Part shown: piece by piece, positions 1 through 9,498 of the stretch
Numbering within the stretch: the first letter of the stretch is position 1
Layout: the number at the start of each line of letters is the position of its first letter
From: Bernardetiaceae bacterium
GTDB lineage: Bacteria; Bacteroidota; Bacteroidia; Cytophagales; Thermoflexibacteraceae
Direction of reading: 5' to 3'
Assembly: GCA_025056255.1 (NCBI GenBank)
Contig: JANWVT010000010.1
Span: 68,662 to 132,661 of the forward strand
Length of the DNA stretch: 64,000 bases
Notes under the pieces: generated by a model
Databases searched by the model: none
The model's input: only the letters and a program-made list of their open reading frames with translations
What the model was told of the DNA's origin: nothing
Made by a program: the position numbers and the translations under genes

Positions 1-831
1 TTCATGACTGGTAAAAATCTGCCAGTTTACATTGGTCTCAAAAAAAATGCGCAAGGCAGGGCTTGCAAAAACGGGCTTTCCTTTGGCAAACAAATCTTTT
101 GCTCGGCGAATTGCCTGAATGAGCATTTGTTCGGTGCTAACGGTTGTTTTATGCAAATATACTTGCCAATACATCAGCCTTCGGGCTACTAAGAAGTTTT
201 CGATACTGTAAATACCTTTTTCAGCAACTACCAGTCGGTCTTCTACTACGTCGAGCATCTTAATAATGCGTTCTGGGTTGATAGCCCCTTCTTGTACGCC
301 GGTAAAGAAACTGTCGCGTTGCAAATAGTCTAATCGGTCCATGTCTAGCTGGCTGGAAACCAACTGGTGGAAAAACTTGCGTGGATAGATGCCTTTAAAC
401 ATCTGTATTGCTAAGGCAAGTGCGCCGTTCATTTCCCGATTGAGCCGCTCAATCATAAGCAAGGAAATATCTTCATGGCATACGTTGTCTAACAGGGCTG
501 TTTCTAAGGCATGAGAAAACGGTCCGTGTCCAATGTCGTGTAATAGGATTGCTGCTAAGGCTGCCTCATATTCAGCGTCCCAGATATAGTGTCCCTTAAC
601 GCGCAGGTTGTCTAATGCTAACATCATCAGATGCATGGCTCCCAGCGCATGGTGAAATCGCGTGTGAATAGCGCCGGGATATACTTGTTCGGTAAGCCCC
701 AGTTGTTTAATCCGACGCAAGCGCTGGAGCCAAGGGTGGTTGATTAGGTCAAATATCAGACGATTGGGAATAGTAATAAATCCGTGTACAGGGTCGTTCA
801 CAATGGTTTTACGGCGCAGAGGCGTTGTCAT
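1..831 (-). CDS. HD-domain phosphohydrolase, SAMHD1/dGTPase-like (3' end cut by window edge)
   Basis: This reading frame runs off the left edge, so only the first 277 codons are present. The start is the ATG at 831, whose ATGA overlaps the stop of the PspA gene. Residues 13-17 read DPVHG and residues 56-64 read HTRFHHALG, followed by the metal-binding LLHDIGHGPFSH around 96-107 (HD at 98-99). This arrangement is typical of HD-domain proteins related to dNTP triphosphohydrolases, which cleave dNTPs to nucleosides and triphosphate. The substrate is not shown by the sequence. The gene is the last of a close-packed minus-strand set with PspA, a J-domain protein and TamB. Family assignment is secure; the exact reaction is inferred. 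Confidence 0.85.
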   Translation of the reverse strand, partial: MTTPLRRKTIVNDPVHGFITIPNRLIFDLINHPWLQRLRRIKQLGLTEQVYPGAIHTRFHHALGAMHLMMLALDNLRVKGHYIWDAEYEAALAAILLHDIGHGPFSHALETALLDNVCHEDISLLMIERLNREMNGALALAIQMFKGIYPRKFFHQLVSSQLDMDRLDYLQRDSFFTGVQEGAINPERIIKMLDVVEDRLVVAEKGIYSIENFLVARRLMYWQVYLHKTTVSTEQMLIQAIRRAKDLFAKGKPVFASPALRIFFETNVNWQIFTSHE

Positions 832-1625
832 GCAAGGTCTTGGTTGTTGTTGAGTCGAGCTTTAATTTTTGCTAATTCGTTGGTAAATGTTGAAAGATTT
901 TCTGAATCTGTTTTGGAGGAAAGCATCTTCTCACCAGAGGAGAGAGAGGAAGAAAACAGTTGTGGATAGGTTGCAGGATTGATTCCTAAGATGCGGTCTA
1001 TTTCAGCATCTATGGAGGTAGGTTGTTGGTGTAGCTGTATATAAGCCTGAGCCAAGGCTTCTTGCTCGTTTACTTTTTCTTTGAGGCTATCTAAAAAGGT
1101 AAATGTTCCTTGTGCATGTATTTGTGCAAGCCGCTCATGGAGGGCAAGTGTTGTCTGGCTGAGTTGTGCACGTGCTTTGAGGGTTTTTATTTCGGTTTCC
1201 CAGTGGTCTATTTGCATTTTAAGTTGCATGGTCTGCTGCTCTAATTGCTTAACAGTTTGGGCATAGGTTTGCAAACTTTTTTCGCCAGATTGAACGCGAC
1301 GCAGAATTTCATCTTTTTTCATCAGTGCTTGCATTGCCAATCGGTCGGCATCGGCTTGGGAGAGTTGCCCGTCGCGTGCTTTTTCCAAAAGTAAGATAGC
1401 TTTTCGCTCATACTCGTTGGCTACGCGTATTTGGGCGTGGTGTTCGTGTTGGGTGCGGAGGTAAGTGGCTTTCAGCTCTGCCAAACTTTTCAGGCTTTCA
1501 CTGAGGGCAGCTTTTAAATCGCGAATGTTTTGTTCCACAAGCATCACGGGGTCTGCTGCTTGCTCTGTTTGGGTAGTAAACAAAGATTTAATTGCCTGAA
1601 CAATGCGAGTTAAGATGTCATTCAT
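828..1625 (-). CDS. PspA/IM30 family protein
   Basis: The 265-residue product is almost entirely charged alpha helix with heptad spacing (residues about 25-190 coiled coil), starting MNDILTRIVQAIKSLF, a likely amphipathic membrane-binding helix. The pattern DPVMLVEQNIRDLKAAL at about 25-41 matches the opening of PspA/IM30 proteins, which assemble as ESCRT-III-like polymers that protect or remodel the inner membrane. Length is close to the usual 220-260 residues, with a longer tail. It overlaps the J-domain gene by 4 bases upstream and the HD gene by 4 bases downstream, so translation is probably coupled. No PspF-type regulator is visible. The family call is good; the specific stress sensed is unknown. 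Confidence 0.85.
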   Translation of the reverse strand: MNDILTRIVQAIKSLFTTQTEQAADPVMLVEQNIRDLKAALSESLKSLAELKATYLRTQHEHHAQIRVANEYERKAILLLEKARDGQLSQADADRLAMQALMKKDEILRRVQSGEKSLQTYAQTVKQLEQQTMQLKMQIDHWETEIKTLKARAQLSQTTLALHERLAQIHAQGTFTFLDSLKEKVNEQEALAQAYIQLHQQPTSIDAEIDRILGINPATYPQLFSSSLSSGEKMLSSKTDSENLSTFTNELAKIKARLNNNQDLA

Positions 1626-1990
1626 TTGCCAAATTTTTTCTCAAAATAGCTATATGCTGTGTTGATGCGTTGCGTAATTTCTATGGCAGTTTTTTGCTTG
1701 TCTGGCTCGTTTGGGAAGCGGTCGGGATGATATTTTTTGATAAGCGCCTTGTAAGAGGCTTTAATTTGTTCAAAATGTGCACCTGGTTGTACTTCTAAGG
1801 TTTGATAATGCCTTAATTCTTCGGCAGAATATGCAGGAGTAGGTTCTTTGTAAGCACTACTGCTGCGGATTTGTTCCTCATACTGCCTGTATAACTCTTG
1901 CGAGAAGGCGTCGGTTTCTTCGTTTTTCGAAAGAACATTCCCAATGTTGGCACGTATGATTTTGAAAAGACGATTTAACATATCTGGCAT
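1622..1990 (-). CDS. small J-domain (DnaJ-like) protein
   Basis: This 122-residue protein ends in a J domain: HYQTLEVQPG at 61-70, the DnaK-activating HPD motif at 88-90 inside KKYHPDRFPN, and a final helix to residue 122. There is no glycine-rich or zinc domain, so it is a short type III J protein whose first 55 residues would provide client specificity. It would stimulate DnaK ATPase activity. It starts 3 bases after the tamB-like stop and overlaps the PspA gene by 4 bases. That position suggests, by inference only, that it delivers DnaK to the PspA polymer or to envelope proteins. Confidence 0.85.
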   Translation of the reverse strand: MPDMLNRLFKIIRANIGNVLSKNEETDAFSQELYRQYEEQIRSSSAYKEPTPAYSAEELRHYQTLEVQPGAHFEQIKASYKALIKKYHPDRFPNEPDKQKTAIEITQRINTAYSYFEKKFGK

Positions 1991-1993
1991 GGT

Positions 1994-4900
1994 TTACTGC
2001 GTTTGTTCTAAATGGTCTGGTGGAATATATATGCGATTGTCGCGATAGGGAATAACAGATGAGCGGCTTCTTTGACTGAATTTACGCCGTTTTCTTCCAA
2101 AAAGTTCTGCTATGTAATTAAAACTTCGGGTGTACATCATACTTGCTCCGGTAGTAGCATTGGTACCTAGCAGCGCTGCATTAAAGGTATTGGTGATGTT
2201 TCGGCGGTACATCTTCATGCGTAGCTTGCCATCGGGGGTTAGCATGTATTCTACTGTCCAGTCGCCGGCAATACTGCTAAGGTTGGCTTGGTTTTGTACG
2301 TTGGTAAAGCTACCGTCGCGTGTGATGCGCATTCTGCCATTCATGAAGCTGTATGAAAGGCGCAACTGCATTGTATTGAGTGCATTGGCATCAAATCCGT
2401 TGAGGTCTATGTCTACTTCTAGGTTTTCATCCACTTGCGACATCCAAGCGCTAAGCTGGTTGGTAATCAGTTCGCTGAGGCTATTACCTGCCGACTGGCT
2501 AATGCCTTCAAAAGCATTTTCGGGAAGCAATTTGCGCAACATGAGCAAACTGAAAACTTGCTTTTGTAGTTCTTGCTCGTCGCCTGCTAAGCGGGCTTTA
2601 AAAGCAGCAATAGAGGTTTCCAATGAAATGGGCACGCCGCCTACTACTATGGTGCGAGGGTAGTCGAAAAATTCAATGTCGTAAGTGACCATGGGCTTGA
2701 GCAACTCTCCTGTCAGAAACAAATTAACGCGGACCGGATAGCGTCGTTTCAGTTCGGGGCGGTTGAGTGTGGTACTGTCTAATTGTGCGCGAGATAAAAT
2801 GGGGGCAAGGGATACTTTTTGGTCATAGGAGGCAGTAATGTTCATTTTGCCCTTGAACGGGTCGCCGTTCCAAGCAATACTGCTTCCTTGTGCAATCTCA
2901 AACGACTTGTTGAATAAGTTTTGGAATGTAAATGTGTAAGAGCCGCGCACAATTTCCACATCGCCAAACATGGTGAAGTCGCCTCTGGTGTCCAATTCCA
3001 TTTTGAGTTTACCACGCGCGTTACCGCGTATGATGTCGCCTGCTTTGCGGTCTAAAATAATTTCCATTTGTGCCTCGGGGGTAATTTCCAAGTTCATTAC
3101 AATAACCAACTTGGACAAATCTAATTTTTTGGTTTTCGAAAGCTCGGTTGCTATTGTATCTGCTGCCGCAACAGACTTTAACGACACAAATCGGATAAAG
3201 CTCTTTTCTTGAGCACTTGCGTATCCGTCTAAGGGCATAAAAATACGTGTACCGCGTTGGCTAATCGCATTAATCGTAATTTTCATATTTTCGGGTGGTC
3301 CGAAAATTTCCATTCTGCCTGTGGCAATGGCTGTACCGTAGTAAAGAGCATCTTCGGTTTGCTGTGTGTCCAACACTTTGAATTGGCGGAAGTCGGCTCG
3401 CATGTCAATAACAAAGTTAGTAAAGCCGTAGTGGTATATTCCGCCGTCTATGAAAGCTACATTCTGCTCGTCGTCGCGTAGGCGCAAGCGCTTTACGGCA
3501 ATGCGGTCGTCTTCAAATAGAATGCGGTCGTCGAAAAAATAAGTAGTATTGAGGTAATTTACCCTAAACCGCCCTCCTGTGATAAACAGTTCGCCAGCAA
3601 TGTGAGGGGCATCTGCCTGTCCGTACACACGCAGTTGACCTGCCGCCCGCCCTGCCATGTTAGATACAATTTCCGACAAAAAAGACTCTAATACATTGAT
3701 TTCCGTCTGTTTGAGGTCTATAAGCAGGTCTAAGGCATTGTTTGACTGTTTGTAGGTGCCTTTCAGCTGCAAGGCTTCGCGGGTGTCGTACAACATGCGT
3801 GATTCTATGGCAAGCGACTGGGTTTCTTGGTTCCACTGAATAAAGTTGCGGATTTCACCCAGTGAAAATCCCTCTAACTTCACATGGCGAGCAAACAGAA
3901 AACCGTCGGCTTGTATCTCGTTGTAAAGGTCTTTTAAAAATACTTTTCCGTCGGCTTCACCTTCTATTTTTTTGCCAATAAGGCTACTGAGCAGTTCTAT
4001 GCCAATTTTTTGGATTTCTATTTCTAAACTGGTCTGTGGATTTTCTGAGATACCTCCTTTTACACTAACAAAGCGATGTCCATCGGAAAAGTACAAGTCT
4101 TTTACTTGTATTTCGCGCCCCTGAATCATGATAGTTGCCGTGTCGGTATTTTGCCACTTTTGTTTGTTCAACACGGCAAACGAGGGGTGAAATGCTGCTA
4201 AGTAGCGCTTACCGGGCAAAAATCGGAAGTCTCCTTTAACGGTACCGTGGTCGTCGGAATGGGCTGCCTGTGCAGCTATTTGGTAGCTAATGCGGTCGCG
4301 TAGCCATTCGGCATCTATTTGCAGTTTTTGTAGTAATGTGTCAACTTGACTGCGCTCTCCTACCTGGTTTAGGTAGGCAGAGTGAAGCATCAGATTGGCG
4401 CTAATTTGGTTGGCGTCAGTAACTTTAACGGTTTGGTAGTCGGCAGTAATTTGTTGCAGGAAGAAGTTGCCATAGCGTAGGGTATCGGCTTGGAGTTGCA
4501 AGGCGAAGTCTTGTGTGATGCCGCTGCGAAACTGCCCTTGTAGGATGGTGTTGCAGGCAAGGTAAAAATCGGGCACAAAAATCTGAATGAGAGGGTTGAG
4601 GTTTTTAATTCGGATAAGGTAATCCACCTGATAAGGACTTTCTACAACTGGGGAGGGCTTCTTTTTGAGTTTCTGAATCAATTTTTGGCTGTAATACTTT
4701 TCTATTTCCTCAGAGTCGTTGCCAATGTAGAGCATGTATTCGTTTATTAGCCGTGTGAGGTCGGCTATGGTAGTAGAAGGTTTAAAGTTCCCTTCTGACT
4801 CCACATCTATCAGGTCGGAGCGGATGTAGAAACTGCGTTTGTTGCCGTTGAGTTCCGAGTGGAGTTTGAGGGTATCAAACAGCACATCTTTTTTGTCGTA

Positions 4901-6640
4901 AGCAAAATAAAAACTGTCTAAACGAATATCGCCTCGAAGGTTGTCTAAGGTTAAACCGCGAAAGTTACAGTCAATATCGGCGCGGGCAAAGGCAATTTGA
5001 TTAACAAAGTGCAGTTTTTGCAAATCGGCGCGGTCTAAGGAAGCTTTTAGCCTAATAGTGCTATCTGGTAAACTAACTTCTCCCGTGCCTTCAAATGCAA
5101 AGTTGGGGTCAGCAATTTTCAGGAATCCCGCTACTATTCCTTTTTTGAACGATACATCGGTTTGAATGTTTTTATAGGAGTAGCCGCGTAGTCCTAACTT
5201 GGCAATGTGTCCTTTTATTTCGGTTTCCATTTCATTGAGGGTGAAGCCTTTGCCCTTCATGTTTACGTGAGCATCTATGGCTCCTAGTAGGGATATATCT
5301 GCTAAGTTGCCAAGTTGGAAGTTTTCCGTAGTAACCTGTCCGCTGTAAACTTTTTGGTCTACTTTCACATTGATATCGGGTCGGACAGTTCCTATTGCTG
5401 TTTCAAACTGCCCGCGCGCTACAAAATCGTTCAGGTAGCCGACAAATTGCCCATTAAAGCGCACATCGCCCAATTTTCGCACAGTGGCAAATTGGTCTTC
5501 GGATAAAAATACTTTCAAATCCAAAGCAGACAGCCGCGAAGGACGAAATTGCAACTGCATCAAAGTTTGGTCTATGTTGGGCAAGCCGTCAAAATAAAGA
5601 TTGCCATTAATGTTGGTATTTTGACCAAAAGCAAGGCGTAAGTTGCGTATATGTAGCCTACTGAGATGTCCGTCTACGACCCCACTTAGTTGGGCACTTG
5701 TTTGCCAACTTGCCAGTGAGGGAGCAAAATGGGCTATATCGTCTGTATGCAAGGTAACAGAGTCTAATTCAGCATAAATGCGGACGCGGTTGTTGAAATC
5801 GTCCATAGCATCAGGGGTAGAGTAGGCAAGCGCCAGGCGGCGGCGCAAATAACTCTTGCCAATATGTAGGTCTAAATTGTCGAAAAAAATACCCTTGTCG
5901 CAATACACAAAAGAAGTGTTGAGGTGGTGAATATTCCAATTCAAGGTTGCCTCACGCGCCGATAAGTTACTGGCTTGCAGCAAGATAGAGTCTCGAACGC
6001 TGACAAAGTTGCGCACCTCGCCACTGATGCGGTCTAAGGTAAAGTGGTTGTAGTCAAACTCGCCTGTTCCTGTAAGGGAGTCTATTTGAGGTTGGCAGTA
6101 GCCAAAAACACAGTCTTGCAATAAGGTTTGCTCTATTACAAATCGGGAGGAAGAGGGCGTGGTGTCGGATGGGGTGCGGCTGAGTGCTTCAATGAGTTCG
6201 CTGATATTCAGCTCGCCATTTTTGCCATTAGCCACTAAGTTGAGCGTGAGTTGCGCTAATCGGGTGCGGTTCAAGATGATATCGTTGCCTTTTATGAGGG
6301 CAACAAGGTCGTAGTCCACGCTAAGTTCGGAAGCCGCAATCATTACAGCCCCGCTGCGGTCTTTGACTGCCACGCCTTTTAGTACAGCATGGTCTAACCA
6401 ACGAATAGCAATACGCTCAATATGCATTTCAAAGCCCGTCAGACGGCTTAGGTAGTGCGTAGCATAATTGCCTAACCAGGTTTGCACAGCAGGAAACTGC
6501 AAACCTAACAGTAGCAACAGCACCAAAGAAAGAACCCCGAAAACGCTGGTTACTATCGCATTTCCGATGCGACGCAGCGGGCTTTTAGGGGTTGTTTGGG
6601 TGGGCGACACCTCTGGCTGTATGCGATTATCGGCTTCCAT
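1994..6640 (-). CDS. TamB-like translocation and assembly protein (AsmA/DUF490 superfamily)
   Basis: The 1548-residue product has an N-terminal membrane anchor at about 28-52, then a very long run of beta-strand repeats with conserved short blocks, and ends with the TamB/DUF490 C-terminal domain, including GSYTFTFQNLFNKSFEIAQG and WNGDPFKGKMNITASYDQ. TamB-type proteins form a hydrophobic groove between the inner and outer membranes and are linked to lipid transport and outer-membrane protein assembly. Bacteroidota versions are usually about 1400-1700 residues, so this is full length. No Omp85/TamA partner lies next to it here. It heads the close-packed J-domain, PspA and HD genes, which fits an envelope-maintenance role. 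Confidence 0.9.
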   Translation of the reverse strand: MEADNRIQPEVSPTQTTPKSPLRRIGNAIVTSVFGVLSLVLLLLLGLQFPAVQTWLGNYATHYLSRLTGFEMHIERIAIRWLDHAVLKGVAVKDRSGAVMIAASELSVDYDLVALIKGNDIILNRTRLAQLTLNLVANGKNGELNISELIEALSRTPSDTTPSSSRFVIEQTLLQDCVFGYCQPQIDSLTGTGEFDYNHFTLDRISGEVRNFVSVRDSILLQASNLSAREATLNWNIHHLNTSFVYCDKGIFFDNLDLHIGKSYLRRRLALAYSTPDAMDDFNNRVRIYAELDSVTLHTDDIAHFAPSLASWQTSAQLSGVVDGHLSRLHIRNLRLAFGQNTNINGNLYFDGLPNIDQTLMQLQFRPSRLSALDLKVFLSEDQFATVRKLGDVRFNGQFVGYLNDFVARGQFETAIGTVRPDINVKVDQKVYSGQVTTENFQLGNLADISLLGAIDAHVNMKGKGFTLNEMETEIKGHIAKLGLRGYSYKNIQTDVSFKKGIVAGFLKIADPNFAFEGTGEVSLPDSTIRLKASLDRADLQKLHFVNQIAFARADIDCNFRGLTLDNLRGDIRLDSFYFAYDKKDVLFDTLKLHSELNGNKRSFYIRSDLIDVESEGNFKPSTTIADLTRLINEYMLYIGNDSEEIEKYYSQKLIQKLKKKPSPVVESPYQVDYLIRIKNLNPLIQIFVPDFYLACNTILQGQFRSGITQDFALQLQADTLRYGNFFLQQITADYQTVKVTDANQISANLMLHSAYLNQVGERSQVDTLLQKLQIDAEWLRDRISYQIAAQAAHSDDHGTVKGDFRFLPGKRYLAAFHPSFAVLNKQKWQNTDTATIMIQGREIQVKDLYFSDGHRFVSVKGGISENPQTSLEIEIQKIGIELLSSLIGKKIEGEADGKVFLKDLYNEIQADGFLFARHVKLEGFSLGEIRNFIQWNQETQSLAIESRMLYDTREALQLKGTYKQSNNALDLLIDLKQTEINVLESFLSEIVSNMAGRAAGQLRVYGQADAPHIAGELFITGGRFRVNYLNTTYFFDDRILFEDDRIAVKRLRLRDDEQNVAFIDGGIYHYGFTNFVIDMRADFRQFKVLDTQQTEDALYYGTAIATGRMEIFGPPENMKITINAISQRGTRIFMPLDGYASAQEKSFIRFVSLKSVAAADTIATELSKTKKLDLSKLVIVMNLEITPEAQMEIILDRKAGDIIRGNARGKLKMELDTRGDFTMFGDVEIVRGSYTFTFQNLFNKSFEIAQGSSIAWNGDPFKGKMNITASYDQKVSLAPILSRAQLDSTTLNRPELKRRYPVRVNLFLTGELLKPMVTYDIEFFDYPRTIVVGGVPISLETSIAAFKARLAGDEQELQKQVFSLLMLRKLLPENAFEGISQSAGNSLSELITNQLSAWMSQVDENLEVDIDLNGFDANALNTMQLRLSYSFMNGRMRITRDGSFTNVQNQANLSSIAGDWTVEYMLTPDGKLRMKMYRRNITNTFNAALLGTNATTGASMMYTRSFNYIAELFGRKRRKFSQRSRSSVIPYRDNRIYIPPDHLEQTQ

Positions 6641-6734
6641 GTTTTTATTTGTTTTGCCCCAAATACTTCAACAAAAATACGCTTTGCATATTTTGCTTAA
6701 TAGCTCAGGGAAGGTACTAACTGCCTTCTGTTGG

Positions 6735-8411
6735 TCAGCTTGGCGACTGGAGAAATCTCCATGCTTGTTCATTATCAGCTTGTTGTGTTGTTATTTCTAA
6801 CAATATAGGCACGCCTTCATTGCCAAAAAACTTTGGTAGTACTGCTTCAACCTGCTCTTTTGTGTTTGCATAAAGATACGCAAAACCTGCCTCTTCGGCT
6901 GCAGAGCGAGCAGAAAGTCGCTGTTGGGTTACAAAATATTCGTCGGTTTCTGCTAAGTTGCGCGGTCCGTCTATCATGCGAAAAATGCCTCCTCCGCCGT
7001 TGTTGAGTACTACAATTCTCAGGTTGGGCAGGGAGTAGTTGTGCCATAGTGCATTTCGGTCGTATAAGAAGGCTACGTCGCCTACCAGCAATATGTGTAG
7101 CTTGTTGGGGGAGGCTAATGCGTGCCCCACTGCTGTACTAACACACCCGTCTATACCACTGGTGCCGCGATTGCAAAAAACCTCAACGGTTTGCGTGTGG
7201 CGCAGCCCAATAGCTTGTGCATACCGTACTGGCATAGAGTTAGCCAAGTGCAATGTAGCTCTTTGGGGCAGTGCCTGCATCAGTCGGTAAACAGCCAAAG
7301 GTTCGCTTAGGGGGGCAGTTGCCTGCAGTTGTGCTAAACGACGGTCGCTGCGCGCTGCATCAAATAATGGAAAAGGCAACCAGTAATCAGTTGTGGGGCG
7401 GTCTTTCCACTTTTGAGATAAGGTTTGAAAAAACAGCACTGGTGAGGTTCTGATAATGCGGGTTAAAGACTGGAACACATCGGGTACATGACCTGCTTCT
7501 TGAATATGCCAGTGTTCGAGGGGGGGATACTGACGCAGCCGATTTTTCAACACCTTAGAAAGCACCGATTGCCCAAAAGTAATAAGCAAATCGGGCGAGT
7601 GCCATATGGGCTGTTGCAGCCCTATCTCATAACGGAAAACATTGTTTCGGGCAGTATGTATATTAGCAAAAATATCTCCTAACAGCGCAAACGGTAACTG
7701 TTCAATAGCTGCTACTAAAGAAGGCTCATAGCGATTTTGCCCTGCTACAAGTAATATTTTCGGTGTTTTTGATACTTTTTCAATAATGGAATGCCATATA
7801 TCTTCAGGCAATTGCATCTGTCCGCGTTGTTCTTCAAATAATCGGAGGTTGGGGGAGAAGGTTAAGTCGTCTTCGGGTTTAGGATAAAATGGCTCTCGGA
7901 AGGGCATATTGATATGGACCGGACCAGCTGGATAAGCTGTACTGGTATGGATAGCCTCGCACATAGTTCGGCGAATAGCCCATAAGGCATCGGGATGGAT
8001 GTAGTCTGCTGGTATTTCATAGGCGGCTTTGCAGTGCTGTCCGTACATATTGCGTTGGTGAATGGTCTGTCCGTCTGCCTGATTGACCCACTCAGGCGGG
8101 CGGTCTGCTGTGAGCAATAGCAATGGTACTTGGCTGAAGTAGGCTTCTGCTACGGCGGGGGCATAATTAAGTCCTGCCGAGCCAGAGGTGCAAACGAGGG
8201 CTACTGGCTTGCCCGATTGTTGTGCCATTCCAAGTGCTATAAAAGCGGCAGCGCGCTCATCGCTAATGCTGTAACATTGTATCTTAGGGTGTCGAACAAA
8301 AGCAATGGTAAGCGGTGCATTGCGCGAACCCGGCGAAATAACCGCTTGCTGCACTCCCAAATGGGCACAAATAGTAGCTATGTCTAAAATAGGGAAATGA
8401 GAGTATCGCAT
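6735..8411 (-). CDS. menD: 2-succinyl-5-enolpyruvyl-6-hydroxy-3-cyclohexene-1-carboxylate synthase
   Basis: The 558 residues match the usual MenD length. The protein shows SPGSRNAPL near residues 27-35, the thiamine diphosphate site with RGTSGIDGC and LLVGDVAFLYDRNAL, and NNGGGGIFRMIDG near the C terminus. MenD adds succinic semialdehyde (from 2-oxoglutarate) to isochorismate in menaquinone synthesis, using thiamine diphosphate and Mg2+. Menaquinone is the usual quinone of Bacteroidota and would serve the NADH dehydrogenase whose NuoA subunit is at 18981. No other men gene is in the window. It lies 94 bases upstream of tamB on the same strand and diverges from apaG. Confidence 0.95.
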   Translation of the reverse strand: MRYSHFPILDIATICAHLGVQQAVISPGSRNAPLTIAFVRHPKIQCYSISDERAAAFIALGMAQQSGKPVALVCTSGSAGLNYAPAVAEAYFSQVPLLLLTADRPPEWVNQADGQTIHQRNMYGQHCKAAYEIPADYIHPDALWAIRRTMCEAIHTSTAYPAGPVHINMPFREPFYPKPEDDLTFSPNLRLFEEQRGQMQLPEDIWHSIIEKVSKTPKILLVAGQNRYEPSLVAAIEQLPFALLGDIFANIHTARNNVFRYEIGLQQPIWHSPDLLITFGQSVLSKVLKNRLRQYPPLEHWHIQEAGHVPDVFQSLTRIIRTSPVLFFQTLSQKWKDRPTTDYWLPFPLFDAARSDRRLAQLQATAPLSEPLAVYRLMQALPQRATLHLANSMPVRYAQAIGLRHTQTVEVFCNRGTSGIDGCVSTAVGHALASPNKLHILLVGDVAFLYDRNALWHNYSLPNLRIVVLNNGGGGIFRMIDGPRNLAETDEYFVTQQRLSARSAAEEAGFAYLYANTKEQVEAVLPKFFGNEGVPILLEITTQQADNEQAWRFLQSPS

Positions 8412-8594
8412 GTGCCAACAATAGGTTTTGGCATTCCTTCCAAAAAAACTTTGTAGATTGATTTACAAGTGTAATACAATTGCGCAACTTGTATAAAATA
8501 ATTAATTCTTTTCGCTGTTATTTATTTAACTTTTGTTAGAACAAACTTGCCAATCATTCCAAAGCGTTTTTTTCATCAAAACTACACCTAAATT

Positions 8595-8981
8595 ATGGTA
8601 ACCGAAGTAACTCACGGCGTTAAAGTAACTGTTAGAGCGGAGTATAAAAGTGAGTATTCGCGCCCGATGCAGCATCATCATGTTTTTACCTACCATGTTA
8701 CTATTGAAAACAACAGTGAATACACTGTTCAACTGATGCGGCGTCATTGGGAAATTTATGAGGGGAATGGTACAGTAATGCAAGTGGATGGAGAAGGAGT
8801 GATTGGCGAACAGCCAATTTTGGCGCCGGGTGAAGTGCACGAATATGCTTCTGGCTGCCATCTGAAAACCGGTATTGGCAAAATGTCGGGCTACTATACC
8901 ATGGAACGGTTGATGGACGGTAAGGAGTTTCTTGTTACAATCCCAGAATTCACGCTGATAGCCTCGTACTTGTGCAATTAA
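8595..8981 (+). CDS. apaG: ApaG family protein (DUF525)
   Basis: The 128-residue protein matches ApaG over its whole length: an immunoglobulin-like beta sandwich with VTIENNSEYTVQLMRRHW at about 36-53, the loop VDGEGVIGEQPILAPGE at about 64-80 and the GxMSGYYTM block near 99-108. ApaG proteins have been linked genetically to cobalt/magnesium resistance and to ApaH, but their biochemical role is poorly defined. It is transcribed divergently from menD with 183 bases between them. It is the only complete gene before the phosphatase remnant at 9066. Confidence 0.9.
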   Translation: MVTEVTHGVKVTVRAEYKSEYSRPMQHHHVFTYHVTIENNSEYTVQLMRRHWEIYEGNGTVMQVDGEGVIGEQPILAPGEVHEYASGCHLKTGIGKMSGYYTMERLMDGKEFLVTIPEFTLIASYLCN

Positions 8982-9065
8982 TTTGACAGATTGGGGTTTT
9001 GCTTGCTCAGATAGCCCCAAGAGTCTTGTGAACTTATTAGTTTTATTTGGATACTTGGCAAGCAA

Positions 9066-9422
9066 CTTTACTATGCCGGAGCCAAACTCAGCTTGTTTTT
9101 GCTTCGCGCTGGCGAGTTGCAAATTGTTCCAGCCGACCGCCGCTCGATTGGCAGCAGAAAGCACTTAGGCTTACCATTCCAAGAGCATCTACTCGAAATA
9201 GCTCCCAATACGATGCTCTACATGCTCTCCGACGGTTACGCCGACCAGTTTGGTGGCGAACACAATCGCAAAATTGGTAGCCGGCAAGTAGAAGCCCTAT
9301 TGCAAAAAATTCATGCGTTTGACTGCACCCTTCAAAAAAACGTATTGCACAACTTTCTTGCTAAGTGGAAAGGCAATCAGCGGCAAATAGACGATATCTC
9401 TGTTTTAGGCATCCGCCTGTAA
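9066..9422 (+). pseudogene. 3' remnant of a SpoIIE/PP2C-type phosphatase gene
   Basis: Reading in the frame of the stop at 9420-9422, homology to SpoIIE-domain serine phosphatases starts at YYAGAKLSLFLLRAGEL (from about 9069) and runs through MLYMLSDGYADQFGGE and FLAKWKGNQRQIDDISVLGI to the stop. This is only the last 115 residues or so of the catalytic domain. The phosphatase core before it, and the TPR, GAF or transmembrane part that Bacteroidota versions carry, are absent. The same frame hits a stop at 9012-9014, just before the homology. A short ORF with an internal ATG at 9093 exists but would lack the first metal-binding aspartates. I call it a truncated, inactive gene. Confidence 0.7.
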
Positions 9423-9498
9423 GCAAGCGAGTTGAAATATGTTAAATCCGAAACCTTCGCAACTTGCTAAGTGTATTTTTGTAGTAAAATGCATTGTA

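Noticed and set aside
8991-9020. TTGGGG/CCCCAA hairpin as a terminator of apaG
   Set aside because: Only a 6-base stem, an 18-base loop, and no T run follows.
8526-9164. 212-codon minus-strand frame overlapping apaG
   Set aside because: It is antisense to apaG, has no family resemblance, and apaG itself is unmistakable.
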